This document shows positions 42,436 to 51,679 of a stretch of 64,000 bases of DNA, piece by piece. This DNA is from Peribacillus simplex (GTDB lineage: Bacteria; Bacillota; Bacilli; Bacillales; DSM-1321). The first letter of the stretch is position 1, and every line of letters begins with the position of its first letter. A model generated the notes under the pieces. The model worked only from the letters and a program-made list of their open reading frames with translations, was not told the origin of the DNA and did not search any database. The stretch is taken from NCBI RefSeq assembly GCF_030123325.1, contig NZ_CP126106.1:4120001-4184000 (forward strand). Direction: 5' to 3'. The position numbers and the translations under genes are program-made.

Positions 42436-42460
42436 CTACCCGCTATGAACCTAATTAAAC
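42436..42460 (-). promoter_or_regulatory. Sigma-B promoter of ysnF
   Basis: GTTTAA (42460-42455), 13 bases, GGGTAG (42441-42436) on the minus strand: 11 of 12 positions agree with the consensus. Confidence 0.8.
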
Positions 42461-42615
42461 GAGGAATCAATATTTCATTTTTGTTATATCATTTACAAAT
42501 TGTTCTCAGCACAGAACGCCTTTTCAATTCAAATCCAGACTTTTCAAGGGTTTCCCCATTTATAAAAATGTAATGTTTAACCAAATAATGCTATTTCATT
42601 TTTTCTTTTCTTCTA

Positions 42616-43941
42616 TTATAATGCCACAGCCTTTATTAGCAGGTCCGCTATATGCACCGCTTTCGTACATTCCCCCAAGTTTTCCCTCTCGATCCCCAAT
42701 TGCATTTGCAACAGACAGCCAGGGTTTGCCGTGACAACAATATCGGCCTGTGTCGATTTCGTGTGTTCCATTTTGGAGTCGAGAATATTCATGGACATCC
42801 CTGATTCAACAATATTATATATCCCAGCGGATCCGCAGCATCGATCGGCATCCTTCATTTCCCTGAAATCGATCCCTTCTATCGATTGAAGGAGAATTCG
42901 CGGAGCAAAGGAGGTGTTCATCACATTCCGTAAGTGACAGGAATCCTGAAAAGTTACGGATTGAGCCGGCAGTTTCAAACGAACTTTTTCCTGAAAACGC
43001 AAATCAACAAGAATCTGACTTATATCTTTCAACTTATTTTTAAATGCGATTGCACGGTCATGCCATTCCGGTTCGCCTTGGAGCAAATGGTCATAATCTA
43101 TGAGAAAAGCTCCACAACCGCCGGCATTCGTAATGATATAATCAACTTCCTCCGCTTCAAAAGCTTCTATATTACGCTTGGCCAGTTGCTTTGCACCTGC
43201 TTTTTCGCCACTGTGCCCATGAAGCGCCCCGCAACATGCCTGGGATTTCGGAATCACGATTTCACATCCTGCCAGTTGAAGAAGCTTTAGTGTGGCCTTG
43301 TTCGTTTCCAAAAACATCGTATCCATCAAGCAGCCGGAAAAGAAAGCCACCTTTTTAAGCGGCGTTCCGATTGCAGGCAGCCCGGTTGGCCTATTTTTCA
43401 TTTCCGATTTTTTCGGGACTTTCGGCAGTACCTTTTCCATGGTTGCCAAATTATTTGGAAGCATGTTGAGGACTCCCGTTTTTCGGGCCATGTATTGCAG
43501 ACCTGATCTCTGATAGAAGCCAAGTAAACTCGTCATGGCCTGCATTCGCTCCTGGTGCGGGAATAATCCACTAAAAACGGCCTTGCGGATCGTTTTTACA
43601 GGGTAACTGTGGTTTTTATTCTGATGGATGATATCTCTTGCTTCTTCAAGAAGATGTCCATATTTCACACCTGAAGGACACACCGGTTCACATGCCCTGC
43701 AGCCGAGGCAAAGACTCAATGAACGTTCTACATCCTCATCGGGCTCAATCACACCATCCGCCACCGCTTTCATAAGTGCAATCCGGCCCCTTGGTGAATG
43801 GGATTCCTTCAGCCCCGATTCCATGTATGTCGGGCAGTGGGGTAAGCAAAAGCCGCAGCGCATACAATTCAACAATTCATCTTCATTCATCCTGTCAGCG
43901 AATTGCATGGCAATGGCTTCCCTTTCCTGAACTGTCGTCAT
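42616..43941 (-). CDS. glcF: Glycolate oxidase iron-sulfur subunit GlcF (YsfD-like)
   Basis: A 441-residue electron-transfer subunit with two [4Fe-4S] motifs near the N-terminus, CMRCGFCLPHCPTY (about residues 22-35) and CLGCRACEPVCPSG (about 73-86), followed by two Cys-rich CCG domains (SQACCGALHGHSG and DADRCCGSAGIYN). It pairs with GlcD to oxidise glycolate or a related 2-hydroxy acid into the respiratory chain. The start ATG overlaps the glcD stop. It is the last gene of the glcDF pair; no strong terminator follows. Confidence 0.93.
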   Translation of the reverse strand: MTTVQEREAIAMQFADRMNEDELLNCMRCGFCLPHCPTYMESGLKESHSPRGRIALMKAVADGVIEPDEDVERSLSLCLGCRACEPVCPSGVKYGHLLEEARDIIHQNKNHSYPVKTIRKAVFSGLFPHQERMQAMTSLLGFYQRSGLQYMARKTGVLNMLPNNLATMEKVLPKVPKKSEMKNRPTGLPAIGTPLKKVAFFSGCLMDTMFLETNKATLKLLQLAGCEIVIPKSQACCGALHGHSGEKAGAKQLAKRNIEAFEAEEVDYIITNAGGCGAFLIDYDHLLQGEPEWHDRAIAFKNKLKDISQILVDLRFQEKVRLKLPAQSVTFQDSCHLRNVMNTSFAPRILLQSIEGIDFREMKDADRCCGSAGIYNIVESGMSMNILDSKMEHTKSTQADIVVTANPGCLLQMQLGIERENLGECTKAVHIADLLIKAVAL

Positions 43942-45350
43942 GATGAAACCACCACCCTTTTCCTGGTTTCCTTGGCAAATACCTTGCCGGGATTCATGAT
44001 GTTATTGGGATCGAAAGCTTGTTTAATCGCTCTCATGGCATCAATCCCTTCTTTTTTCAGCTTCCATTCAAGATAAGGGGCCTTCATCGCCCCTACACCA
44101 TGTTCACCGGTAATCGTCCCGCCAAGGTCGATAGCCGCGGCAAAAATGTCGGCAAAAGCGAGCTCCACTCTCTCCATTTCCTCATGATCACGAGCGTCGG
44201 TAATGCACGTTGGATGCAGGTTCCCATCCCCAGCATGGCCGAAAGTGCAAATGTCCACGTTATGCTTGACAGCGATCTCATTAATCGCTTTAACCATTTT
44301 GGCAATTTCCGAGCGTGGAACGGTGGCATCTTCCAAAATGGTCGTCGGCTTGAGGCGTGCCAGTGCAGAGAGGGCTGTCCGTCTTGCGGTTTTCAAGGCA
44401 GCAGCGTCAGATTCCGTTTCGGCAATTTCCACGGAAACCGCCTTTTCCTCTAGACAGATATCGGCCATCCTTTTCATATCACGTTCCACCACTTCAGGCG
44501 GACCATCCTGTTCAATCAGCAGGACGGCTTCCACATTGGTGGGCAAACCGATTTTCGCGAAGTCCTCAACCACGATCAACGTCGGCCGATCCAGAAACTC
44601 CAATGTAACTGGAATGATTTTATTAGAAATGATCTTGGCCACTGACTGGGCTGCCGCATCCAGATCTTGATATAAGGCAAGCATCGTCTTTGTCGTTTCC
44701 GGCATTGGGATCAACTTTAAGATCGCTTCGGTAACGATGCCCAAGGTCCCTTCTGAACCGACAAAAAGTTTTGTTAAATCATATCCGGCTACATCTTTGG
44801 CAAGCTTGCCCCCTGTTCGAATGATGTCCCCATTCGGAAGGACCACTTCAAGGCCAATTACATAATCACGGGTTACTCCATACTTTAAACCTCGCAGTCC
44901 ACCAGAGTTCTCATTGATGTTTCCGCCAATAGTGGAGATTTTCATCGAACTGGGATCCGGCGGATAAAACAATCCCTTTTCTTCTACTGCTGAAATCAGG
45001 TCCAATGTGATAAGCCCAGGCTGTACGGTCGCCGTTAAGTTCTCCTCATCTATTTCAAGTAATGAATTCATTCGATTGAATAAAAGGACAAGCCCCCCCT
45101 CAGTCGGGCAAGTGCCTCCGCTTAAATTCGTCCCAGACCCGCGTGGAACGATCGGAACATTGTATTCGTTGCATACTTTGACGATGGCTGCGACTTCAGC
45201 TGTGCAGCCCGGTTTAATGACAGCATCCGGCATCGCTTGAAACCCTGGCGTTGCATCATATGAGTAGACTAGACATTCCACTTTCGAGTCATCGTAATTC
45301 TCCTGACCGACGATGGTAAGAAGTAGCTGCTTAACCTGCTTTGTTAACAT
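43938..45350 (-). CDS. glcD: Glycolate oxidase FAD subunit GlcD (YsfC-like)
   Basis: A 470-residue FAD-linked oxidase. The FAD_binding_4 domain carries PRGSGTNLSGGTCP (about 71-84) and NENSGGLRGLKYG. The C-terminal domain carries TFGHAGDGNLHPT and TGEHGVGAMK, with the histidines of the active site. The same fold covers D-lactate and 2-hydroxyglutarate oxidases, so substrate choice rests on the glcF partner and gene context. The start ATG at 45350 has AGGAGG six bases upstream and gives the normal 470 residues. Confidence 0.93.
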   Translation of the reverse strand: MLTKQVKQLLLTIVGQENYDDSKVECLVYSYDATPGFQAMPDAVIKPGCTAEVAAIVKVCNEYNVPIVPRGSGTNLSGGTCPTEGGLVLLFNRMNSLLEIDEENLTATVQPGLITLDLISAVEEKGLFYPPDPSSMKISTIGGNINENSGGLRGLKYGVTRDYVIGLEVVLPNGDIIRTGGKLAKDVAGYDLTKLFVGSEGTLGIVTEAILKLIPMPETTKTMLALYQDLDAAAQSVAKIISNKIIPVTLEFLDRPTLIVVEDFAKIGLPTNVEAVLLIEQDGPPEVVERDMKRMADICLEEKAVSVEIAETESDAAALKTARRTALSALARLKPTTILEDATVPRSEIAKMVKAINEIAVKHNVDICTFGHAGDGNLHPTCITDARDHEEMERVELAFADIFAAAIDLGGTITGEHGVGAMKAPYLEWKLKKEGIDAMRAIKQAFDPNNIMNPGKVFAKETRKRVVVSS

Positions 45351-45467
45351 GTACATCCTCCTCATATAAACATAGGAAATTCGAGATTTTTTATATGATG
45401 TAAGTATAAGAAAAAAAAACTCAACCATCTATGTATGAACATATAGAATTCAGAGCTTTCCATAGAA

Positions 45468-46580
45468 TTAATTTGTATGTTTATCCAATACATTTAATGC
45501 TAGATACATAGTGACTAAATCGGCTAGCTTCCTAGGATTCAGCCGGGTCAAATCTTCTATTCGCTTCAGCCTGTAATGGAGGGTATTGATATGGATATGC
45601 AGGGCTCTAGCGGTCTCCTTTAAAGATAGATCACATGCAAAATACATGGAAAGGGTTTTAAGCAGCTCCTCATTAGGAAGCAGCTCCTGAATCGTCCGGG
45701 ATAAATATTCCTGCCTTGTTTCAGCGGTAACTTCATCAAGCAGGACCTCAAGCTTCAAGTCCTCGTCAAATATGATCCCCGATGAAGGAAACGCGATTTT
45801 CAAAGAACGTTCCGCTTTAAAAAACGCTGACCTGAACGCAGATCCCGATGCACGCGAACTAACTCCTGCACACACTTTATAACCTGAACTCTCTTCCAGC
45901 TTTTTTTGCAGATTACTTAATTTCTTTAATTGCTGGATTTTTGACCCGATGAAATCGGCTATAGAAAGAATGACGAATTGGTTCCTCCCCCATCGGACTG
46001 CGATGTCATCGGGATGCTGCTGTCTTATGTATATCTGAAGCGCTCTCCACACATGAGGCTCAATGATTTCCTCAGTCTTAAATTCACCAAGGGTGATGAT
46101 CCGGTCTGCATGAACATCGACCCCAAGCAACTTGGCCTTCTGAAGGAAAAGCTCATTGAACGTCTGCAGCTGGTGCCATTCAAATACAAAGAATTCCATC
46201 AGACGTGATTGGGATTCTGCTTGTTCGATATGATAGCTTTCCTGAATGAACATCTCCGTCATCTTTTTTAAAAGTTCCGCATAGGGGGAAACATGTTTGG
46301 GGTCGCCCGTAATTCCAATGACACAAACTGCTTCCCGGTTGAAGAAAATAGGTAGATTTATACCTGCCTTCACTCCTTTCCAACTTCGTTCATCCTGTTT
46401 ATTGATGATCAATTTCTCACGATTGTTGAAAGCGTGGATAGCTCCTTCATGATAAGATCCAATACGGCTGTTATCGGTGCTGGCGATAATCGTGCCAGCA
46501 TGATCAATAATGATGATTTCCTCATCAATCAGTTTCCGAACCTCATGAACCAATTTTCCTGCAACAGCTGTCAATTGCAT
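45468..46580 (-). CDS. CdaR/PucR-type transcriptional regulator (YsfB-like)
   Basis: A 370-residue regulator with an N-terminal sugar-diacid recognition domain (about 1-135; TAVAGKLVHEVRKLIDEEIIIID, INLPIFFNREAVCVIGITGDP in part), a GGDEF-like linker, and a C-terminal PucR helix-turn-helix (about 308-365; SLKETARALHIHINTLHYRLKRIEDLT in part). Its place directly upstream of glcDF suggests it controls glycolate use, as supposed for YsfB. AAGGAGG precedes the ATG at 46580. It is followed by glcD about 117 bases later and preceded by the lutP terminator. Confidence 0.88.
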   Translation of the reverse strand: MQLTAVAGKLVHEVRKLIDEEIIIIDHAGTIIASTDNSRIGSYHEGAIHAFNNREKLIINKQDERSWKGVKAGINLPIFFNREAVCVIGITGDPKHVSPYAELLKKMTEMFIQESYHIEQAESQSRLMEFFVFEWHQLQTFNELFLQKAKLLGVDVHADRIITLGEFKTEEIIEPHVWRALQIYIRQQHPDDIAVRWGRNQFVILSIADFIGSKIQQLKKLSNLQKKLEESSGYKVCAGVSSRASGSAFRSAFFKAERSLKIAFPSSGIIFDEDLKLEVLLDEVTAETRQEYLSRTIQELLPNEELLKTLSMYFACDLSLKETARALHIHINTLHYRLKRIEDLTRLNPRKLADLVTMYLALNVLDKHTN

Positions 46581-46619
46581 GATATGTCCTCCTTTTTTGA
46601 ATGGACTTGAAAATATTTC

Positions 46620-46647
46620 GAGGCTCCCCTTTGAAAAGGGAGCCTCA
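46620..46647 (-). terminator. Terminator of lutP
   Basis: A stem GAGGCTCCC/GGGAGCCTC with a CTTTGAAAA-type loop just after the lutP stop. The T tail on the minus strand is weak (AAATATTTT). Confidence 0.75.
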
Positions 46648-46654
46648 TTTCTAC

Positions 46655-48343
46655 TTATGGAATCATCCAGGAAAGGACGCCATTTTGCAAGAAGGTAATT
46701 ACACAAACAAGCAGCAATAAAAATAAACTATGTTTGAGTGTGAATCTCAATAATTCCGATTCCCTGCCCGCCAATCCAACGGCAGCACATGCAATCGCTA
46801 TCGATTGGGGGGAAATCATCTTTCCGGTAACCCCTCCGGAAGAGTTCGCCCCAAGTGCCAAGACCGGCTCCATCCCCACTTTAAGGGCGGTCACTTTTTG
46901 CAGACTGCCAAATAAGAGGTTGGCTGATGTATCCGATCCGGTAATGAACACACCCAGCCAGCCGAGAACCGGTGCGAAGAACGGAAATAAATCACCAGAT
47001 TTTGCAAGGGTCATCCCTAATGTTGTCGACATGCCTGAAGCATTCGTTACATAGGCAAAAGCCACCACGGCAGAAATCATCAAGATTGGTTTTGCCAACT
47101 CCTTCATCGCTTCAACAAAGGTGCCCAAAACGTCTTTTGCAGTCATGTGTGCGATGAACTTCGTTACGATGGCAGCCAGTAAGATCGCAGTCCCGGCCGC
47201 TCCGAGCAGTTCTATTTTATAGAAGGCCGCAATCGGCAATCCATCGCTTCCGATTATCGCATTATGCAGACCTGGGACTTCGATTTGGAAGGTTAATAGT
47301 TTCCCGAGTTCATTGATTCCGCCAAGCAACACATTGTTGCCTTCATAATGTCCGGAGAGCGCCGGCTTTATCGGGTTCATCCCCCATATTGTGATGAAAA
47401 GCGTTAACAGAAGGAATGGTGACCAAGCATGGAATATCTGCCATTTCGTGTATTTTGTTTCCGCTTCTTCCGGATATAAAGGTTCGACAGCTGCTGCCGT
47501 TTCCTCGGATGCAAAGCGAAAGATCGTTTTAGGTTTCCAGAATTTAAGGAAAATCGCCAATGCAAATAGTGACACTAACGCGGAAAGGATGTCCGGTAAT
47601 TCCGGCCCAAGAAAATTTGAACTTAAATACTGTGTGATGGCAAAGGAAAATCCGGAAACCAATATTGCCGGCAAAACTTCAAGCGACCTTTTCCACCCAG
47701 TCATTATTAAAATGAGATATAGCGGAATGAAAGCCGAAAGGAATGGCAATTGGCGGCCGACCATTTTTGAAATCTCCATGGCGGCTATGCCAGTGGGACC
47801 TTCCATGGCGATGATCGGTATTCCAACCGCCCCGAATGCTACCGGAGCGGTATTCGCGATCAAACAAATCCCGGCTGCATATAGCGGGTTAAATCCAAGA
47901 CCGACCAAAAGCGCGGCTGAAATGGCAACCGGTGCCCCAAATCCCGCGGCCCCTTCCAAAAAGGCCCCGAAAGAAAATGCCACCAATAATGCCTGGAGGC
48001 GGCGGTCTTCCGTAAGCGAAAGCACCGAAGAACGAATGATATTGAATTGTCCGCTTTTAACAGTCATTTTGTACAAAAATACGGAAGTGATGATTATCCA
48101 TCCGATTGGGAGCAGCCCATATACGGCTCCTTGTGAAGCGGACATCACTGCTTTTCCTGCAGGCATTCCATATATCAATACAGCCACTGCAAGAGCTACA
48201 AGCAACGTGGTTATACCTGCAATGTAACCTTTCAAACGTTTGATGGTAAGTGCCCAGAAAAAGTAAAGAATTGGAATGAGTGCGGCAAGAGATGATAAAA
48301 CTAAATTATCGGTGATCGGCGTAAAGTTTTGTGTCCATGTCAT
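46655..48343 (-). CDS. lutP: L-lactate/glycolate permease (LutP/LctP family)
   Basis: A 562-residue permease of the lactate permease family with about 13 predicted membrane helices. Typical segments are FSFGAFLEGAAGFGAPVAIS (about residues 122-141) and GSDTSANLLFGSLQ near the C-terminus. It imports lactate, and relatives also glycolate, with protons. It lies between the glc and lut genes and is divergent from lutR. A LutR-type operator is 86 bases upstream, so control by LutR fits. Confidence 0.93.
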   Translation of the reverse strand: MTWTQNFTPITDNLVLSSLAALIPILYFFWALTIKRLKGYIAGITTLLVALAVAVLIYGMPAGKAVMSASQGAVYGLLPIGWIIITSVFLYKMTVKSGQFNIIRSSVLSLTEDRRLQALLVAFSFGAFLEGAAGFGAPVAISAALLVGLGFNPLYAAGICLIANTAPVAFGAVGIPIIAMEGPTGIAAMEISKMVGRQLPFLSAFIPLYLILIMTGWKRSLEVLPAILVSGFSFAITQYLSSNFLGPELPDILSALVSLFALAIFLKFWKPKTIFRFASEETAAAVEPLYPEEAETKYTKWQIFHAWSPFLLLTLFITIWGMNPIKPALSGHYEGNNVLLGGINELGKLLTFQIEVPGLHNAIIGSDGLPIAAFYKIELLGAAGTAILLAAIVTKFIAHMTAKDVLGTFVEAMKELAKPILMISAVVAFAYVTNASGMSTTLGMTLAKSGDLFPFFAPVLGWLGVFITGSDTSANLLFGSLQKVTALKVGMEPVLALGANSSGGVTGKMISPQSIAIACAAVGLAGRESELLRFTLKHSLFLLLLVCVITFLQNGVLSWMIP

Positions 48344-48428
48344 TCATTTCGACTCCATTTTCTATAAATTTTTTAAAAAATTCAGAAATCAACCGCTAAT
48401 TGAAACCCCTTACATATTCGAAAATTCT

Positions 48429-48445
48429 AAGTCATCAGATGACTT
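48429..48445. promoter_or_regulatory. LutR-type operator between lutP and lutR
   Basis: AAGTCATCAGATGACTT is a perfect palindrome around one central A. It contains TCATC-N-GATGA, the published LutR motif of B. subtilis. It lies between the divergent lutP and lutR, so it can control both. The same core, GTCATCAGATGAC, recurs before lutA. Confidence 0.85.
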
Positions 48446-48598
48446 GATGAGTACTCATTAAAATTAAAGGATTAAAAATATAAAATCAAGATTTTTTTTA
48501 TTTTTTGTTGATTTTTTTATCCTTCCGGAAGTGTCAAAGATCATTTGTGTTATATAATATTAACCAGAGAAACTCATAGAAAATAGAGGTGCTACTAC

Positions 48599-49330
48599 TT
48601 GGTATATAAAAAAATAAAGCCGAAAAAAATTTATGAAGAAGTCAGCGATGAACTTTATGAAATGATTCGGTCAGGCAGCCTGAAACCAGGTGAACAATTG
48701 GATTCCATTCAGCAGCTTGCGGAAAATTTCCAAGTCGGGCGCCCGGCCATCCGCGAAGCATTAAGTGCATTGAGTTCAATGGGTCTTATTGAAATAAAAC
48801 AAGGTGAAGGAACATTCGTCAAAACCTTCGACCCCACCATCATGAACCACCCTTTATCTGCCGCCCTTTTGATGGATCAAGACAATATCAAGCATTTACT
48901 GGAAGTCCGGAAAATACTTGAGTCCGGTACGGCAGAAGTGGCAGCGAAGAAGAGAACAGAAGAAAACCTTATCGAACTCAAGGAAAGGCTTTTTGATATG
49001 GAAAAGGTGTCAGATGATGAAGAACTAAGTGATAAAGCCGATATCGCCTTCCATGTTGCAGTGGCAAACGCATCACAAAATGAGCTGCTGATCACATTGA
49101 TGAACCACGTTTCAGAATTAATGACGGAAAAGATGCGGGATATCCGTCGGATTGCGCTTTATTCCGAAGAGATGTCACTTAAGAAGCTATACCAGCAGCA
49201 TGTCAGGATTCATGATGCAATCGTGGCACAGGATGAAGACGGAGCCCGCAGTGCCATGCTGTTTCACCTTCAAAGCGTCGAGGAAGCACTGGATCGGGTC
49301 ATCCAAAAAAATCAGCAAAAACACAGTTGA
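48599..49330 (+). CDS. lutR: GntR/FadR-type lactate utilization repressor LutR
   Basis: A 243-residue repressor with an N-terminal GntR winged helix (IRSGSLKPGEQLDSIQQLAENFQVGRPAIREALSAL, in part; about 20-60) and a C-terminal FCD all-helical ligand domain (about 85-235) with a metal-ligand pattern DIAFHVAVA and the HVRIHDAI histidine. The start is a TTG at 48599 with AGAGGTG seven bases upstream. It should sense lactate or a similar acid and release its palindromic operators. It is transcribed toward lutABC. Confidence 0.93.
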   Translation: MVYKKIKPKKIYEEVSDELYEMIRSGSLKPGEQLDSIQQLAENFQVGRPAIREALSALSSMGLIEIKQGEGTFVKTFDPTIMNHPLSAALLMDQDNIKHLLEVRKILESGTAEVAAKKRTEENLIELKERLFDMEKVSDDEELSDKADIAFHVAVANASQNELLITLMNHVSELMTEKMRDIRRIALYSEEMSLKKLYQQHVRIHDAIVAQDEDGARSAMLFHLQSVEEALDRVIQKNQQKHS

Positions 49331-49462
49331 CCTTCCTTTAAATTTCAAAAATACCTATACAAAAAAGGATTAAATTGATATATTATTTTGAAAACGATTA
49401 CTTCATTTAAAAAATCTTGGAAATTGGTATATTCTATTAACCATTTCCTTTTTCCATTTTCC

Positions 49463-49477
49463 GGTCATCAGATGACC
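49463..49477 (+). promoter_or_regulatory. LutR-type operator before lutABC
   Basis: GGTCATCAGATGACC is a perfect palindrome with seven-base arms, 32 bases before the lutA start codon. It has the same TCATC-N-GATGA core as the site before lutP/lutR. Confidence 0.85.
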
Positions 49478-49508
49478 TGTTAACCTACTTCAAAAAGGAG
49501 GAGTTCAA

Positions 49509-50225
49509 ATGAAAGTCACTCTCTTTGCAACATGTTTAGTGGATTTGTTTCAATCCAACGTCGGCAAAGCGACAGTGGAGCTACTCGAGCGATTAGGCTG
49601 TGAGATCGATTTCCCGGAGTCCCAGATATGCTGCGGACAGCCCGCATATAATAGCGGGTATACGAAGGAATCTAAGGAAGCCATGAAAAAGATGATCAAA
49701 ACGTTCGCCGATGCTGAATACATCGTAACCCCTTCCGGTTCCTGTGCAGCGATGTTCAAAGAATATCCGGTCCTTTTCAAAGGCGATGCCGAATGGGAAA
49801 AGAGGGCGGAATCATTAGCGGCCAAAACATATGAATTGACCCAATTCATCGTGGATGTCTTAAAAGTGACCGATGTCGGGGCGACCCTTAAGGGAAAGGC
49901 CACTTATCATACTTCATGCCATATGACACGGCTGCTTAAGGTGAAGGAAGCACCTGCCATTTTGTTAAGCCATGTCAGGGGACTGGAAATGACACCACTC
50001 CCGGATGCCCAAAACTGCTGCGGGTTCGGGGGGACCTTTTCGGTTAAGATGGGGGACATTTCCGGGCAAATGGTCGAGGAGAAAGTCTGCAATATTGAAG
50101 CTACCGGTGCCGATTTTTTAATTGGCGGGGATGCCGGATGTTTGATGAATATCGGCGGACGGATCCAAAGGAAGGGGCAACCGGTGAAAGTGCTTCACAT
50201 TGCGGAAGTCCTGAATAGTATTTAA
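49509..50225 (+). CDS. lutA: L-lactate utilization iron-sulfur protein LutA
   Basis: A 238-residue protein with two Cys-rich CCG domains (QICCGQPAYNSG at about 39-50 and NCCGFGGTFSVKMGD at about 172-186), as in heterodisulfide-reductase-like electron carriers. LutA acts with LutB and LutC in converting L-lactate to pyruvate. AAAGGAGGAG precedes the ATG. It is the first gene of lutABC, 23 bases before lutB. Confidence 0.95.
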   Translation: MKVTLFATCLVDLFQSNVGKATVELLERLGCEIDFPESQICCGQPAYNSGYTKESKEAMKKMIKTFADAEYIVTPSGSCAAMFKEYPVLFKGDAEWEKRAESLAAKTYELTQFIVDVLKVTDVGATLKGKATYHTSCHMTRLLKVKEAPAILLSHVRGLEMTPLPDAQNCCGFGGTFSVKMGDISGQMVEEKVCNIEATGADFLIGGDAGCLMNIGGRIQRKGQPVKVLHIAEVLNSI

Positions 50226-50248
50226 AGAAAGCGAGGAGGGGAAAACTA

Positions 50249-51679
50249 ATGGCTATGAAAACCAGCTCTGCCAAGTTTAAAGACCGGGTGGATGAAGGAA
50301 TACATAATGATTTTATGCGATTGGCCGTATCGAGTGCCCAAGAACGATTACACGGACGGCGACTGACTGCCGTTGATGAATTGGGAAGCTGGGAGGATTG
50401 GCGTTCCCTTGGGGAAGAAATTCGGCAGCATGTGCTTAGTAATCTTGATTTCTATTTGCACCAGCTTGCAGAAAACGTTTCGAAAAGGGGCGGTCATGTC
50501 TTCTTCGCTGAAACCGCTGAAGAAGCAAGCGGATACATCAAGGATGTCATTGTAAAAAAGAACGCCAAAAAAGTCGTGAAATCCAAATCGATGGTCACGG
50601 AAGAGATCAATTTGAATGCAACTCTTGAAGCAGTTGGCCTTGATGTCGTTGAAACGGACCTTGGGGAATACATTTTACAAGTGGATGATCATGATCCCCC
50701 TTCCCATATCGTCGCACCTGCTCTCCATAAAAATAAGGAGCAGATTAGGGATGTTTTTAAAGAAAAGCTTGCATATACGCAAACCGAAAAACCGGAAGAG
50801 CTTACCGCCCATGTGCGGGGCATTCTGCGGAAAGATTTCTTAAGCGCCGATGTGGGCATTACCGGCTGTAATTTTGCCATTGCGGAAACGGGCTCGATCG
50901 GTTTGGTGACGAATGAAGGAAATGCCGATTTGGTCACGGCCCTCCCAAAAACGCAAATCACCGTGATGGGAATGGAACGGCTTGTGCCTACATTCGATGA
51001 ATTCGAAGTCCTTGTCAGCTTATTGACAAGAAGCGCTGTAGGCCAAAGGCTGACCAGTTACATCACCGCACTTACCGGGCCTCGAGATGATGGCGATGTA
51101 GACGGACCCGAGGAATTTCACCTTGTGATCGTAGATAATGGACGCTCCTCCATTTTAGGAACTGAGTTTCAATCCGTTCTTCAATGCATTCGATGTGCTG
51201 CCTGTATAAATGTCTGCCCGGTTTATCGCCAGGTTGGCGGTCATTCATATGGTTCCATATATCCGGGTCCAATCGGTGCCGTGCTGTCTCCCTTACTCGG
51301 GGGGTATGATGATTTCAAGGAGCTGCCATATGCCTCCACTCTTTGTGCAGCCTGTACTGATGCCTGTCCGGTCAAGATTCCTCTCCATGATTTACTGAGG
51401 AAGCATCGTGAGGTCATCGTTGAAAAGGAAAAAATGGCGCCATTTTCAGAAAAGATGGCCATGAAAGCCTTTGGAATCGGTGCGGCCTCGCCTATGCTTT
51501 ATAAGTTCGGCTCCAAAATGGCCCCATCCGCGATGTCTCCTTTTAAAACGGGGGATATCATCTCGAAAGGACCGGGACCACTCAAAACTTGGACAGAAAG
51601 CCGCGAGTTCCCTGCTCCAGGGAAAGAGAGCTTTCGGGACTGGTTCAAAAATCGGGAAAAAGGAGGGAAACCATCATGA
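50249..51679 (+). CDS. lutB: L-lactate utilization iron-sulfur protein LutB
   Basis: A 476-residue protein with an N-terminal LUD (DUF162) domain (about 70-290; NFAIAETGSIGLVTNEGNAD in part) and a ferredoxin-type domain with CIRCAACINVCPVYRQ (about 313-328) and CAACTDACPVKIPLHDLLRK (in part, about 367-386), each ligating [4Fe-4S]. A C-terminal DUF3390 region follows. The ribosome binding site is GAGGAGGGG. Its stop overlaps the lutC start (ATGA). Confidence 0.96.
   Translation: MAMKTSSAKFKDRVDEGIHNDFMRLAVSSAQERLHGRRLTAVDELGSWEDWRSLGEEIRQHVLSNLDFYLHQLAENVSKRGGHVFFAETAEEASGYIKDVIVKKNAKKVVKSKSMVTEEINLNATLEAVGLDVVETDLGEYILQVDDHDPPSHIVAPALHKNKEQIRDVFKEKLAYTQTEKPEELTAHVRGILRKDFLSADVGITGCNFAIAETGSIGLVTNEGNADLVTALPKTQITVMGMERLVPTFDEFEVLVSLLTRSAVGQRLTSYITALTGPRDDGDVDGPEEFHLVIVDNGRSSILGTEFQSVLQCIRCAACINVCPVYRQVGGHSYGSIYPGPIGAVLSPLLGGYDDFKELPYASTLCAACTDACPVKIPLHDLLRKHREVIVEKEKMAPFSEKMAMKAFGIGAASPMLYKFGSKMAPSAMSPFKTGDIISKGPGPLKTWTESREFPAPGKESFRDWFKNREKGGKPS

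Noticed and set aside
47391..48227. 278-codon plus ORF opposite lutP
   Set aside because: It is the antisense shadow of a long membrane protein gene; no ribosome binding site and no domain likeness.
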